A stretch of 64,000 nt of DNA from Coptis chinensis (lineage: Eukaryota; Streptophyta; Magnoliopsida; Ranunculales; Ranunculaceae), in contig CM027377.1 in NCBI GenBank assembly GCA_015680905.1, forward strand, positions 38,402,501 through 38,466,500, written 5' to 3'. The translations under genes were made by a program, and so were the position numbers. Of this stretch, positions 35,032 to 46,400 are shown piece by piece (position 1 is the stretch's first letter; every line of letters starts with the position of its first letter). Under the pieces are notes generated by a model. It was given only the letters and a program-made list of their open reading frames with translations. It searched no databases and was not told the DNA's origin.

Positions 35032-35096
35032 GTATTTATAAGGTAGAAAGTATGCTGTCAAGTGTGGGACTATGGAGTGAGGCAAGTCAACAAGTG
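35032..35096 (-). promoter_or_regulatory. core promoter of the O-methyltransferase
   Basis: The minus strand carries TATAAATAC at 35032-35040, about 103 bp before the start codon. Just upstream are two W-box cores (TTGAC, at 35057-35061 and 35086-35090) and E-box hexamers CAAGTG or its complement near 35060 and 35091. WRKY and bHLH factors are known regulators of berberine genes in Coptis; binding here is inferred from short motifs only. Confidence 0.55.
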
Positions 35097-35825
35097 AACA
35101 AACGGAAGCGAGGGGCACGTTTTCTTTGGTGGCTGCCCACGGAGTGCATGGGCTAGAGCAATTGATGGAATGATGAGACGAAAATATTTATCAAACGATG
35201 GCTGGCCATCAAAGTGACAAAATTCTTCAATTTTTTTACAAAGTCTTCGAAGTTACGTGAATTAGGTGTGTGCCGAATTTACTTGGCGAATTAACTTACC
35301 CACATTTAACATAAACTTAACAAAACAGTTTGGTTCCTGACTCGCGGCTGGGATTTGATTTGAGGGGTATAAATCGAGGGCCACCATTCCACCATATGGA
35401 TTAGGAATTAATTAAAAGTCTTAATTTGTGAAAATTCTTCGTAATGCAAACCCTTGGTTCTCACTTTTGATACTTCTTCCCAACCGGTTGGATTATATAT
35501 TAATTATCAGTATTAATTATGGAAACCGAACAAAGAGAAAATCTTTCGCTCTTCACAATCAAGGAATTGGAAAAAAAAATTTATCCCAAGAGTCAAGACC
35601 CTTCATTTCCCCACCCCCTAACTACTGTTCTTCTTCTTCAGCTCTATCTCTCTCGAATCTCAACATTAGTTAGTCTCCTCTATAATCTGCTCAGATATTG
35701 TTCTTCTCTCTCAAAAGCCAGTGTCTTATTATCCTTTCTATTTAAAAATAATTTCTTCCTCTCTCTTCATCGTTATCTTTTTTCAGTTGTAAAACCCTAA
35801 TATTTCAGGTAATTTTTCTTGTCTC
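35097..35825. other. spacer upstream of the O-methyltransferase
   Basis: AT-rich sequence with a pyrimidine-rich stretch at about 35640-35790. No gene is recognised. Confidence 0.4.
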
Positions 35826-35833
35826 TTCTCAAG

Positions 35834-36228
35834 CAAGGCCCAAAATATCGAATTCGGTGAATATTTTGATGTACCAAAAAACCGATATATATCAGATATA
35901 TCAGAGATATCTATTTTTTTGTTGACTAGTCAAAATTTTGTTTTGTATGTCGATATATCGGAAATATCGTCGATTATATCAAAAATATCGTTGATATATT
36001 GGTCAAAGTCAACGATATTTGGTCAAAGTCAACGATATCGGTCAAAGTCAATAATTTATATCGTGATATATATATCGGTTGATATATATCGTTATATCGA
36101 AATTACGATATATATTAAAAAAAAGTATTCAATATTAGGTTGAGATATATCGAATATATCCATGTCGATTGTACCAAAAATAATATATATATGATATATA
36201 TCGTGATATATCGATATTTTGGGCCTTG
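35834..36228. mobile_element. hAT-type MITE rich in GATATATC motifs, copy 2
   Basis: The element is flanked by the perfect 8-bp duplication TTCTCAAG (35826-35833 and 36229-36236). Its terminal inverted repeats CAAGGCCCAAAATATCGA are perfect over 18 bp. The 395-bp interior consists largely of GATATATC, CGATATT and GTCAA-type words. It has no coding capacity. Confidence 0.9.
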
Positions 36229-36580
36229 TTCTCAAGCTCTCTAATTTTCCTTTTACTTTCATTGGTTTATTGGCGAACGAACTAAGAATGACAGAAAATA
36301 GGAAATGTTAATGATACTTAAATGGATTCATTTTGTCGATTGGTGGTACTCTTTTGCATGCTCTATTCAAGTAATTGGAATGGAATAACACTAGGTGATT
36401 TGGTGAAACAAAGTTTTTAGTTGTTGCTATTTTTTTTTACTAATATGGTGTGTTGATGATTTCACTGATCAAGTTTTTGTTGCTCTATGTTTAGAAATGA
36501 AGGAAGAAAATAAAAGAATTATTGAACCTCTTATGGGTAATCTCGGCGAGTCCAGTATGTTCTAAAGCTAACAACTAAAG

Positions 36581-36583
<3 letters not shown>

Positions 36584-36645
<62 letters not shown>
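36584..36645. repeat. (TA)n microsatellite, left of the Helitron
   Basis: Uninterrupted (TA)n ending at the Helitron 5' terminus. Confidence 0.95.
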
Positions 36646-36648
<3 letters not shown>

Positions 36649-37663
36649 TAATATTAAAGCTCCCACAAAGGGTATTTTTCGAGCTCTATTAAAATTCCAC
36701 ATCATCATCTCCTATTAAAACGGGAATTCCTCTCATATTGAAAAAATAAATGTTAGGCACTTCTAATTAAAACGAGAATCATTTTCCTATTCAAACGGGA
36801 ATTCCTCCTCTATTAGAAAAAATAAATTTTAGCACTTCTGATTAAAACAAGAATCTTTCTCCTATTAAAACGGAATCACACTTTTAAATTAAATCAACTA
36901 TTAAAACGGGATCCCTCTCCCAATTAAAAAATAAATTTTTAAAACTTAATTAAAATAATTTGTTGAGAGATTAAAATAGATTTTTAAGACTTGATTAAAA
37001 CAATTTGTTAGGAAATTAAAATTTCCACAAGGAGTATTTTTTTTAGCTCTATTAAAATTCCACGTCATCAATTCCTATTAAAACGGGAATTCCTCCTCAA
37101 TTAGAAAAGAGAAATTCTAGCACTTCTGATTAAACAATAATCTCCTATTAAAACGGAATCACACTTTTAAATTAAATCAACTATTAAAACGGGATCTCTC
37201 TCCCAATTAAAAAAATGTGCTTTTAAAACTTGATTAAAATAATTTGTTGAGAGATTAAAATAGATTTTTAAGACTTGATAAAAACAATTTGTTAGGAAAC
37301 TAAAGCTCCCACAATGAGTATTTTTTTTAGCTCTCTTAAAATTCCACATCATCAATTCCTATTAAAACGGAAAATCCTCTCCTATTGAAAAGATAAATTC
37401 TAGCACTTCTAATTAAAACGGAAATCACACTTCTAAATTAAAATCGGGTCTCTCTCCCAATTAAAAATGGGTTTTTAAAACTCAATTAAAAAATTTTGTT
37501 GAGAAATTAAAACTTGATTAAAACAATTTGTTATGAAATTAAAACGGGTTAGCACTGAAAACAGGAATCACGAATTAGTTAATTAGAAAATTTCTATATG
37601 TATGTTATGATTGTTGAACAAGTTTTTAAGAATACCGGTGCGTATGCACGGGTCTACTTTCTA

Positions 37664-37664
<1 letters not shown>
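36646..37664 (+). mobile_element. non-autonomous Helitron inserted in a (TA)n tract
   Basis: The 5' end is TCTTAATATTAAAG, beginning with TC. The 3' end is CTAG, preceded by 7 nt and a hairpin at 37634-37653 whose arms ACCGGTGC and GCACGGGT pair with one mismatch around a GTAT loop. It sits between A and T with no target duplication, as Helitrons do. The 1019-bp interior is AT-rich and holds three related units starting near 36659, 37022 and 37305, each with CACA.(G/A)(G/T)AGTATTTTT, an AGCTCTATTAAAATTCCAC-like block and several ATTAAAACGG(G/A)AAT motifs. There is no Rep/helicase protein. Confidence 0.85.

Positions 37665-37736
<72 letters not shown>
37665..37736. repeat. (TA)n microsatellite, right of the Helitron
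   Basis: Uninterrupted (TA)n starting at the Helitron 3' terminus; with 36584-36645 it was probably one tract before insertion. Confidence 0.95.
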
Positions 37737-37739
<3 letters not shown>

Positions 37740-38644
37740 GATATTTGTTTTCCGTTGCTAAGATGTACGTACTGTAAGGCAACAATATTGACTATAAAGT
37801 ATTTCTTTAGTTATTAATTTTAGATTAATTTGATATCTGTTGATATTCGACTGAAGGGTGGCTAAGGATAGAGGAGCTTAACCAAACTTTGGTTTTTTAT
37901 GCTGGCAGTAAAGCCCAGAAAAGAAGGATTGCCCAATTGTGTAACCTATGTTTCGAGTCTTCATCAAATTGTCGCACTGCTGCTAAAATTGTGCAATTTT
38001 CAAAGGTATGTTGAGATTATATAATTGTTGGGTTATCATCTTCATCCATTTGTATCAAATAGAATAATGAATTGTGAACAATCTTTTTAGATAGCCTACC
38101 TTTCTTATGGACAACTATTATGGAAATATAATGATGCATAGACAATCGCGTTTTCCTAAAGTTCTGAATTCTACACTGATTCCATGCATTTGTTTTCTCG
38201 CGGCCAAGCGAACTAAGTGTTGTGAATTCTATGGCTTCAAGCTCTATTCCATTTTTTAAATCTCTTTTCAAATTGTCAGTTCACCCTTGAATAGTTTGGA
38301 GAATAAACATGGTTGGAGCATCATTTCTATGAACCAAAAATACATGGAACGTTTGATGAAAAAAAAAGGAAAAGAGAATGAGAGAACTCAACGCAGCATG
38401 GTTACATATAAATTTTTTGTCATATCTATTTGTGTGGTCGATCCTGAAGAATGTGTTGGCTTTGAGGTGAGGTTCCATTGATTTCATCTATACGTGCGGT
38501 ACGGTGTTAGTACCCAATCTTTTGCGTTCTGATGCTTCCTATTTATGCTCATTGCCACTGCACGATAGTTCTAATTTTTTTAGGGTTTTGGGGTGGATTT
38601 GGATTTTTTCCGCAACATTACTGCTTATGGAGCGAGTTGAGTTT

Positions 38645-38679
<35 letters not shown>

Positions 38680-39427
38680 ATATATTATTATTATTATTTT
38701 GCATGGTTCTATAGTGCCTAAAGTTCTAATTTTTGGATGCTCTTAACACCATTTTTTTGCTTTGTTATTAGCTAGAAAGACCTTAATTTCTTGAATGTAC
38801 ACCATCGAGAACATTCAACTTTTTCTTAAGTATTTCTTAGTTAAGTGCAATGTATATTCTTCAATGATCTCTAATTGATTAATCATTTGGTCATGAGGCC
38901 AATATGAAACAAAGCAAACTCCACCACACCCCTAAATAGACTCATCTATGTGCTATTTGGATCTCAATAGGAACTTGGTTAATTTTTTCTCCACGCTTCT
39001 CAATAGAAATATTTCATCTTATTTCTAATGCTTTGATCTAATACAAGATTCTCAATTCCACTAATATGATTATGTATTTGGGGGTTTCTCATGTCCTTGC
39101 GTTGATATTTATTCATGCTTGAAGCTTTCAATTATCTAATTGTTGCCCATAGAAGGTTTGCAAAATGTAAGTTAGTGAAATGTATAGCCCTACCAAGTTT
39201 TTTCGAGAACAAAGACTTGGTACTTTTGTGCTGAATGCGACAGGGATGGTTCCAAAAAAGGCAACATGTGTTATCTTGCAATAGGGGATTTCAGTGTAGT
39301 CGCTCCTCCCTATCCTTCTAAAAACTTCACTGTGATGCGCTCGATCTGTTGGTAAATGAATTTGTAGTATATTGTACATTTTGTAAACCAGATCCACTGT
39401 CCACTTATTATCTCTATAGTTTTTTTA
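37737..39427. other. spacer, possibly remnants of a WRKY gene 5' part
   Basis: No intact gene. A short exon-like stretch near 37880-38007 ends in a good donor (AAG|GTATG) but was not recognised. A short (TA)n lies at about 38650-38677. Confidence 0.35.
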
Positions 39428-39950
39428 GGTGCAACTCCACTTCTTGGGGTAGAAGCAGTAACCACTCAACATCACAACCTAACAATGTAGAATTTCTGTC
39501 AATGGAATATAGGCGTTATAGTAATGGTAGCAACGATGATATTGTAGCCTTTGATAATGATAGATGAAGAGCTTGCAGTGAATAGAGCCAAGATCATGGA
39601 TCACAAGGTCGGGTTCGTAAACGAATTTTAAAGTCAACTGATGCAAAGAGTGTCGATCAAGCTACCAAAGCCACTTTGAGGAGGTCTCAAGTCTCCATTA
39701 GAGCACACTATGAAGTAGCATTGGTAAGTAATATGTAGGAAAAAATTTCATTTGCATGCATCGTTATTTGTTGTCTAATTAGTCCAAAATATGGACCTCC
39801 GGTTATTAATGTATGGCAAATTGTCAATGGAGGAAGTACGTATGGGAAAAATGTCGAAAGAGAACCCATTCCCTCCAGCTAATTATTGGTGCACCAAGGC
39901 GTACTGTATGCAAACGAGTTAGTTCCCTGTATCCTTTAACATTGCTTCCT
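39428..39950 (+). pseudogene. WRKY transcription factor pseudogene (group II-like)
   Basis: An exon-like block ending near 39723 with a GTAAGT donor encodes, after two in-frame stops, RKRILKSTDAKSVDQ, then ATKATLRRSQVSIRAHYEV, matching the segment ahead of the DNA-binding domain in group IIb WRKY proteins. A second block at about 39808-39910 encodes CQWRKY and, in a shifted frame, KENPFPPANYWCTKAYC, matching the WRKY domain and the start of its C2H2 zinc finger. The heptapeptide is broken directly after WRKY. Stops and a shift make it non-functional. Confidence 0.65.
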
Positions 39951-41305
39951 CATGTCTGTGCAATTATTGTATGGCAGTACATTTATGATTTTGGTCTTGC
40001 AGCTTAACTATTACTGCTTTAGTGACTCAGGCCATGGACTAATCATTTATGCATTTCTTAAGTATGTATGAACCAATAACATAATACCTTGGAGTTGTAA
40101 ATTATATTCTGTTAGTATCCCCATATATTGGTCTAATTTGAGGTTTTTTTAATAAGAAGTAAGAGCGCTGAGAGAGGTATTTTCAATGTCAAATTTTGTA
40201 TTAGTTGACTTTTATATTGGATTAGGTCATTAAGTCGTATGGCTCATTTCTTAGTTATTATAGTGGACAGGATTGAATCCCTTCGAGGATCTATCAAAAA
40301 CAAATAAGCACATACTTCTTTCACAGCAAAGTCTACAAGTAATAACAACAAGCAGAGTTGCTTGGTAACTTACCGCTTTTATTCTTTGATGCAAATCTTT
40401 TGTCTATAATGTGAGTTATAAATTCAAATCTTATGCTGTTAAACATCTCATTTTCCCATCCCTCTCTCTAATTATTTTTGCAGCTACTGGCATGATAGTT
40501 AGACTAGAATGCATGTGTTTACTGGTGAATTTATAGTCATTGGATTGCTTACCGCTTACATATATTAACTTCGTATGGCTGTAGTTGATGGAGTTTAGTA
40601 GGCTCTTTGGTGTTTCCTTGCAGAAGTAAAAGATTTATCTATGGTCGAAGTGGAGATCTCCTCAAGGTTTTGAAAGTTTAAACCTAATACCAAGCAACTT
40701 CTATTTAGTAGTGCTTGAGCATGTTATCAACTGATTTGAAGAAAATAATGATAATTCGATTCTTCAACTTAGTATAAAACTATTTTATTCACTTTTCTGT
40801 TGAATCCTTTTATTTTAGTTTATATTTACCTTGTTTACATACTATTTTAACTAATGTAAAGACTACACATGCTTTTAAAGCATTCACATGTTGCCAAATG
40901 CATAGATGGACCTGCATCATCTTGCTGAACAACCGTATTTGATAAGTTTTTCATTATAGTATGCTCAAATTAATTCCCATCAAAGTATGCCCAACTCAAG
41001 TGTATATATTATCGAAAACATATCACATATTTGTCATCAACACATGACCTCTAAGGCTCTAACTATATCACATGTGGGACACAAGATACAAAATTTTCAG
41101 CGGCAACTTTTATTTTTGCATTCTTTGAAGACTAATTTCCAATTGATACGACTCACACTATCTCAAGATATAAAGTTTTTCTATATCTTTATGACTACAT
41201 CTACAAAGCACACCTAAAACCAAAACTCACAATTGGAGAAAACCCTGAAAAAGAAGGCGGATACTGAATTATATTTATGGACGATATAGATTAAGTTGTT
41301 GTACA
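39951..41305. other. spacer downstream of the WRKY remnant
   Basis: AT-rich spacer of about 1.35 kb. No gene or element is recognised. Confidence 0.4.
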
Positions 41306-41308
41306 TCA

Positions 41309-41701
41309 GGGCATCTCAAATGGGGGGGGATTAGGATTTTACAACTCTAATTACAAATTATTGTATGGTCTATAAATATCCACTCTCTATTGTTCCCAAC
41401 GGAGAAGTGTAAAAAGTTTGATTTTAAACTCGGATGACACTTGAAGTGACGTCCGAGTTTAAAAGTTTCAAATTGTGACTTTAGAAATAGATGGAGTGAC
41501 GTCCGAACATTTCTTTTGTTCATACGTGTGTTCAAGTGTCGCCTGGGCTATTTATCAACTGATAGGAAGATGAGGAATTTCCCACTATCAACTAATAGTC
41601 TATTACATACGGTTTAGCACCCCCATTGGATAAAGATTTTTTGACACTTCGGGTGTAAACTTTCCACTCTATACGGCTTACACCCCCCATTGGAAATGCT
41701 C
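41309..41701. mobile_element. Harbinger-like MITE
   Basis: Inverted termini GGGCATCTCAAATGGGGG on the left and, read inward from the right, GAGCATTTCCAATGGGGG. A 3-bp direct repeat TCA flanks it (41306-41308 and 41702-41704). Inner GTGACGTCCGA blocks are repeated near 41437 and 41496. Its 393-bp length and termini resemble the element at 52487-52881. A 3-bp duplication suggests PIF/Harbinger, though the usual target is TWA. Confidence 0.65.
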
Positions 41702-41704
41702 TCA

Positions 41705-43464
41705 CGAGTTAAAATCCCCTTGATAATCTCTTACCACACAATTCCTACAAGAATAATTTTGTAATTATTACGGTTTCCAATAATTTTGTATCGTGCATTT
41801 CCTTCTTCAAAATGTTCCACGTTACTATCCTACTTCAAAATGTTTCCCATTAATTTGGCAAAAAAATTATTAAAGTAAACTAATATACAATCATTGAATA
41901 ATTTTTTTAGCACATTAATTAGATTTTTTATCGAGCTGCCTACTTATTATTATTTTTTTCCATCACAATAAATATTATTAATTTTTTTTCCCATCACAAT
42001 AAATAGTAAATGTATGTGGAATTTTAAATCACATTATCAATGATGTTTCTTGATAGAATCTGGGCCCACGGGCATTAACTAGTGTTTTTAACATATTTTG
42101 TGAGATTTATATACACTTTTTACAACTCATTTTTTTTTTCTTAAACAAAATTCTCCAAATTTACTTCTGAATTCCGAATTATCCAATTAGGGGCCTTGCC
42201 AAATTAATACCTAATCCGAACTTTGGTACTATGGGGTATATGTACAAGATGGCTTTCAATCAAACATGACATGCTGTGACATTTCGGCCAAAATGTTTAA
42301 TTGACATGGGGTTGTAGGATGTTTGGATATTGATTGAAGTACTTTTATAGTGAAGCTGATGCATTGGTTTAGCCGAAATTCTTATCAGTTCTCTCCATTC
42401 GGCCATTAACAAATAAATCAACGGCCCAATTCTTCAGTTATCTTTTACTGTTATGTTGTTTCTGACTTCGGATAATATCTGCATAAATTACCAATGACCA
42501 GAGCAATTATTAATTCATCCTAGACTCATGATTGGATCTGAGTAATTGATAAGTTCTAAATTCTGAGGAAAAGTTCCTGAACTGGAGCGCAGGAAAATGT
42601 TAGTTATGACGGGTACAGCTCCTGATCGTTCCAATTGCGTTGATATATACATAAAAGTTTTCTTGCACTAGCACCTGGATTCTTGCACTAAGAAAACCCT
42701 AGTGTCAACTATCATTAGTAGCTCACAGCAGGTAAGCAGGTTCTGCTGTGCGGACTGTGAATCTAAAAGATTGGGTGATAATGTCTCTGTCCTTAAAAAA
42801 TAGTGGCTCTGTTAACGACTATATGCTTCTCTCTTTAGTCTTAAAGGGATGTCTACATACTCTTCTTGATGGTAAACTTCAAGAAAAGTATATTTCTCTT
42901 CTTGACATATCTAGTTTTTTTGTATTTCTCCTTCAACGAAGAGCTTGAGTTAAGCTTATTTTTCTCATTCTGGTCATCTAAACTTCATATCTGCACCGTA
43001 GCAGGCTTCAGCATGTCCCAATCCCACGAGCTTATAATAAGGATCCCTTGTAAGTTATACATGCCTGAAAAAGTCTTTTAAAGTTACGAGCACTTGTCAA
43101 TCATCCTCCGGTTACTAAACAGTTAAATCATCAAATTTCTTTTTAATTTATTAATATGTTAAGAATCTAAGGATTCTAAGCTCATAAGAGGAGAAAGAAT
43201 ATATTAATGACAGCTATGTTACATTTTGATGACAACTCTGACGCCAGTGCAGGACATGAATCTGCAACTTCACAACATTCTAGCTCAGGACACTAACTGG
43301 TAACTTGTATCCCATGAGGGGAAGAAAAAACAGAAAGAAAGAATACTATAGATATACAACTTATACCTTTTGACTGTGATCCCTAAACCAGGATCGCTAG
43401 TTATGACATCCATATGCTTCAACTGTGCGTGGAATCCAGTTTATTCGTCTTGATATAACACTGA
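41705..43464. other. spacer before the NT-C2/coiled-coil gene 3' end
   Basis: AT-rich spacer; the last few hundred bases are probably the 3' untranslated region of the minus-strand gene. Short open frames at 42748-43081 show no domain. Confidence 0.4.
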
Positions 43465-46400
43465 TTAGGTTCTTTTAACATTCTTCAGGTTACGAACAGT
43501 CATTACGAGCTGTTGCCTTTCACCTTCTACCTCTGCAAACTTCAGACTTATCTCTGAATATCTCTCTTGCATATCTTTCAGTTCACCTTCCATGGATTCG
43601 TTCTTTGCCTTCATTGATGCCATTTCACTGAGCAATTCATCAAGGTCGCGGTGATCACCACTAACGGAAGTGGCTATCAACAGTTTATTCAAGGAAAGTT
43701 TGTTGGTGCTGTATGGAGAAAAAGGAAAGGCAACATAGTTATCACTAGAAGGGAATGGGATCTTAAAGTCATTGCAAGGTGTCTTTAACTAATAACAACT
43801 GCATTTTCTTCAATTTGCTTTTGGCAGAATGAAAAATTAACTCGTACCTTTTTATGCCATTTTGATCAGGCAATTTTGCATTATCTCCAACCTCGGAATC
43901 TGATGAAAGTTTCTCTGTATTTATTCCTTCATCCTTACTAGAAATTTCAGGGGTTTCAACACTTTTGACTTCCTGTATCTTAAAAACGAATCCTTGAATG
44001 GGTTAATGCCAATTACATGATGCTATTAGCAGGAGATACTTTATAAGTTGGTGCAAAAATGTTGGAAATAAAACAACTTAAGAAAGTTACTGGAAAAAAT
44101 TCATGTATCATGCACTATATTTCCTCCTTGTCTATTTTATCCAATTACTGAGGTGATGGCTCATGCATGGGAATGGACGGAACTAACTGATGTGGAACGA
44201 AACTCCAAGCACAATCTTCACTCTGTGGGATAGGTTCCTTTCAAGCAGAGTATTAGGAGTATGACAAGTATGACAGAGAGTGTTGGTCACCACTTTGTGT
44301 CTTAATTCTAACAAATTTAGGCAAAGAAAATATGGGAGAAGAAAGGGCGTGCGCCATTCAGTTGGGCATGAACTAGGAATTAAGCCCCCTAGTTGGTTTG
44401 ATACGTTCTTTACAGATTTGTTTCTATAAGGGAGACTCCACCTTTTTTAGAAGCACTTCAGACGATTGTGCATGTATAAATCTCTGTAATAAACCCTAAT
44501 CAACCATCAAGCAATAAACACCCTTCTTCTCTAGTGAACGTAGTAAGCCGCAATGGCTCCGAACCACTATACATCTTGTGTGTCAGCTCTTTAACTCTCC
44601 ATTATTTGCTACAGAAAGTATTGAAAGGTCATTGCAATATCAACAATGCTTTTGTTCATTCGAAGTGCTTTATGTAGATTTTTTACCAAAACAGCTATAA
44701 GAATGACTGCACAAACACTCCAACTAATATATATATATATATATGTCAGAGACGATGCTAACCTTTTGCAATTGGTCATCACAGCAACTTGTACTGCTAG
44801 AATTGAAAACCACCATTCTGTTTTCTAGTTCGTCAATCCTGTACAGCAGATCCTTTTCCTTCTCTAAAAATGCAACATTTGAGTTTTCTAGAGCTGTTTC
44901 CTTTAGCTTTATCTGTGCCTGTGAAGGCTAACAGTCAGTACTGTGCACTACGGAAGCAATTAGGAATGCTGTGCCCTCTCATGTAAATAGTATGACACAG
45001 TAACACACTGGAATGCTTATAGTCACTAGACATGTATGTACAGTCATTGTAGTAGCAAATTTACCTGAAGCAGTTTCATTCTCTCCCGCAAACCAGTAAC
45101 CTCTTTGGAGCCATGACCTGGAGCAACTTTATTGTTTTTAGAAGATTTTGTTCCATCAGAAACAGCTTTGAACTTCTTCTCTGTACTAGTGATTAACTCT
45201 TCCTTTTTCTTTAGATCACCCTTTAAATCAAATACTTGTTTACTCAGGCTTTCTTTCTCCAACTCCTCCTCACATAAAATATTTTTCAACTTATTATACT
45301 CAGCTTTAAGGGTTTCCACTTCTGATAATAGAATTCCAACCGTTGTCTCCTTTTCATCCTTTAAAGATCTCATACTGTTAAGTTCCTCCAGAAACTTGTC
45401 CGCTTCTTTCCTCACTAAAGCAACTGTTTTCTCCAGTTCATTTCTCTCCCCATCCACTCTTTGAACCAACAACTCCGATTCAGCAAGTGACGCCTTCAAT
45501 ATTTCTATCTCAATCTGTAAATTTGCATTTTCCTCAACCTGCTTAGATAATTTATTTTTATTTTCTGTGAGTCTCTCTATCTCATCTCTCAGCATTAGTA
45601 TCTCCACTGAGAAAGCACGACACATTTCTTCATCCTGCTCTTTTTGATGTTCAAGCTTCTTAGACTTTTCTTCAAGTTTTGACAATGATCGTTCTGCGTG
45701 TTCCTTTGACAAAGACAACTGGTCTGAAAGCTCTTTTAGTTTGTCTTCATAGTGATCTCTAATGATATCAAGATCTTCAGTAACTTTCTCGAGCATTTCT
45801 TCAAGATGGCTTTTCTGAAGTCGCAATTCACTGGCTTCCGTCACTGCTTTCATTGCGAGTTTCTCATTTGCATCAAAAGTAGATGCCATTTGTACGGAGA
45901 GCCTCCTAAATTCCTCCTGAAGCCTCTCAGCTGTGTTAGCATTAGTTAATCTTGTCTTCCTCAATGCCTCCTCTGCTCGAATGGCCCTTTGTTCCTGTTC
46001 AACTTTGGCATGCATGACATCTTCCAAGTCTGCTTCGAAACCCTGTGCCTGTTTCTCCATTTCTTTCTCTAAGCACTCAACCTGGAATTTAAGTTCATTT
46101 ATGGTAATCAGAGATGTGGAAAGATCTTCTTCCTGCTTCACTAGTTCTTTCTCTAAGCTCTCAACCTGAGTTTCAAGATCGCTTATAGTAAGCAAAGAGT
46201 CTGAGCAATCATATTGTGCCTTCAGCTGCTCTTGCAGATGGTTTTGCTCTAATTTTGACAAGAGGTCATGATTTTCCTGTTTCAGAATCTCATAATCAAG
46301 GGCAAGTTGTTCCATCTGCATCTCTAGCTCATCTCTATCTCTCCTGTATACTTCAATTTCACTATACAGATCTACGATCTTCCGTTCAAGCAAGTAAGTT

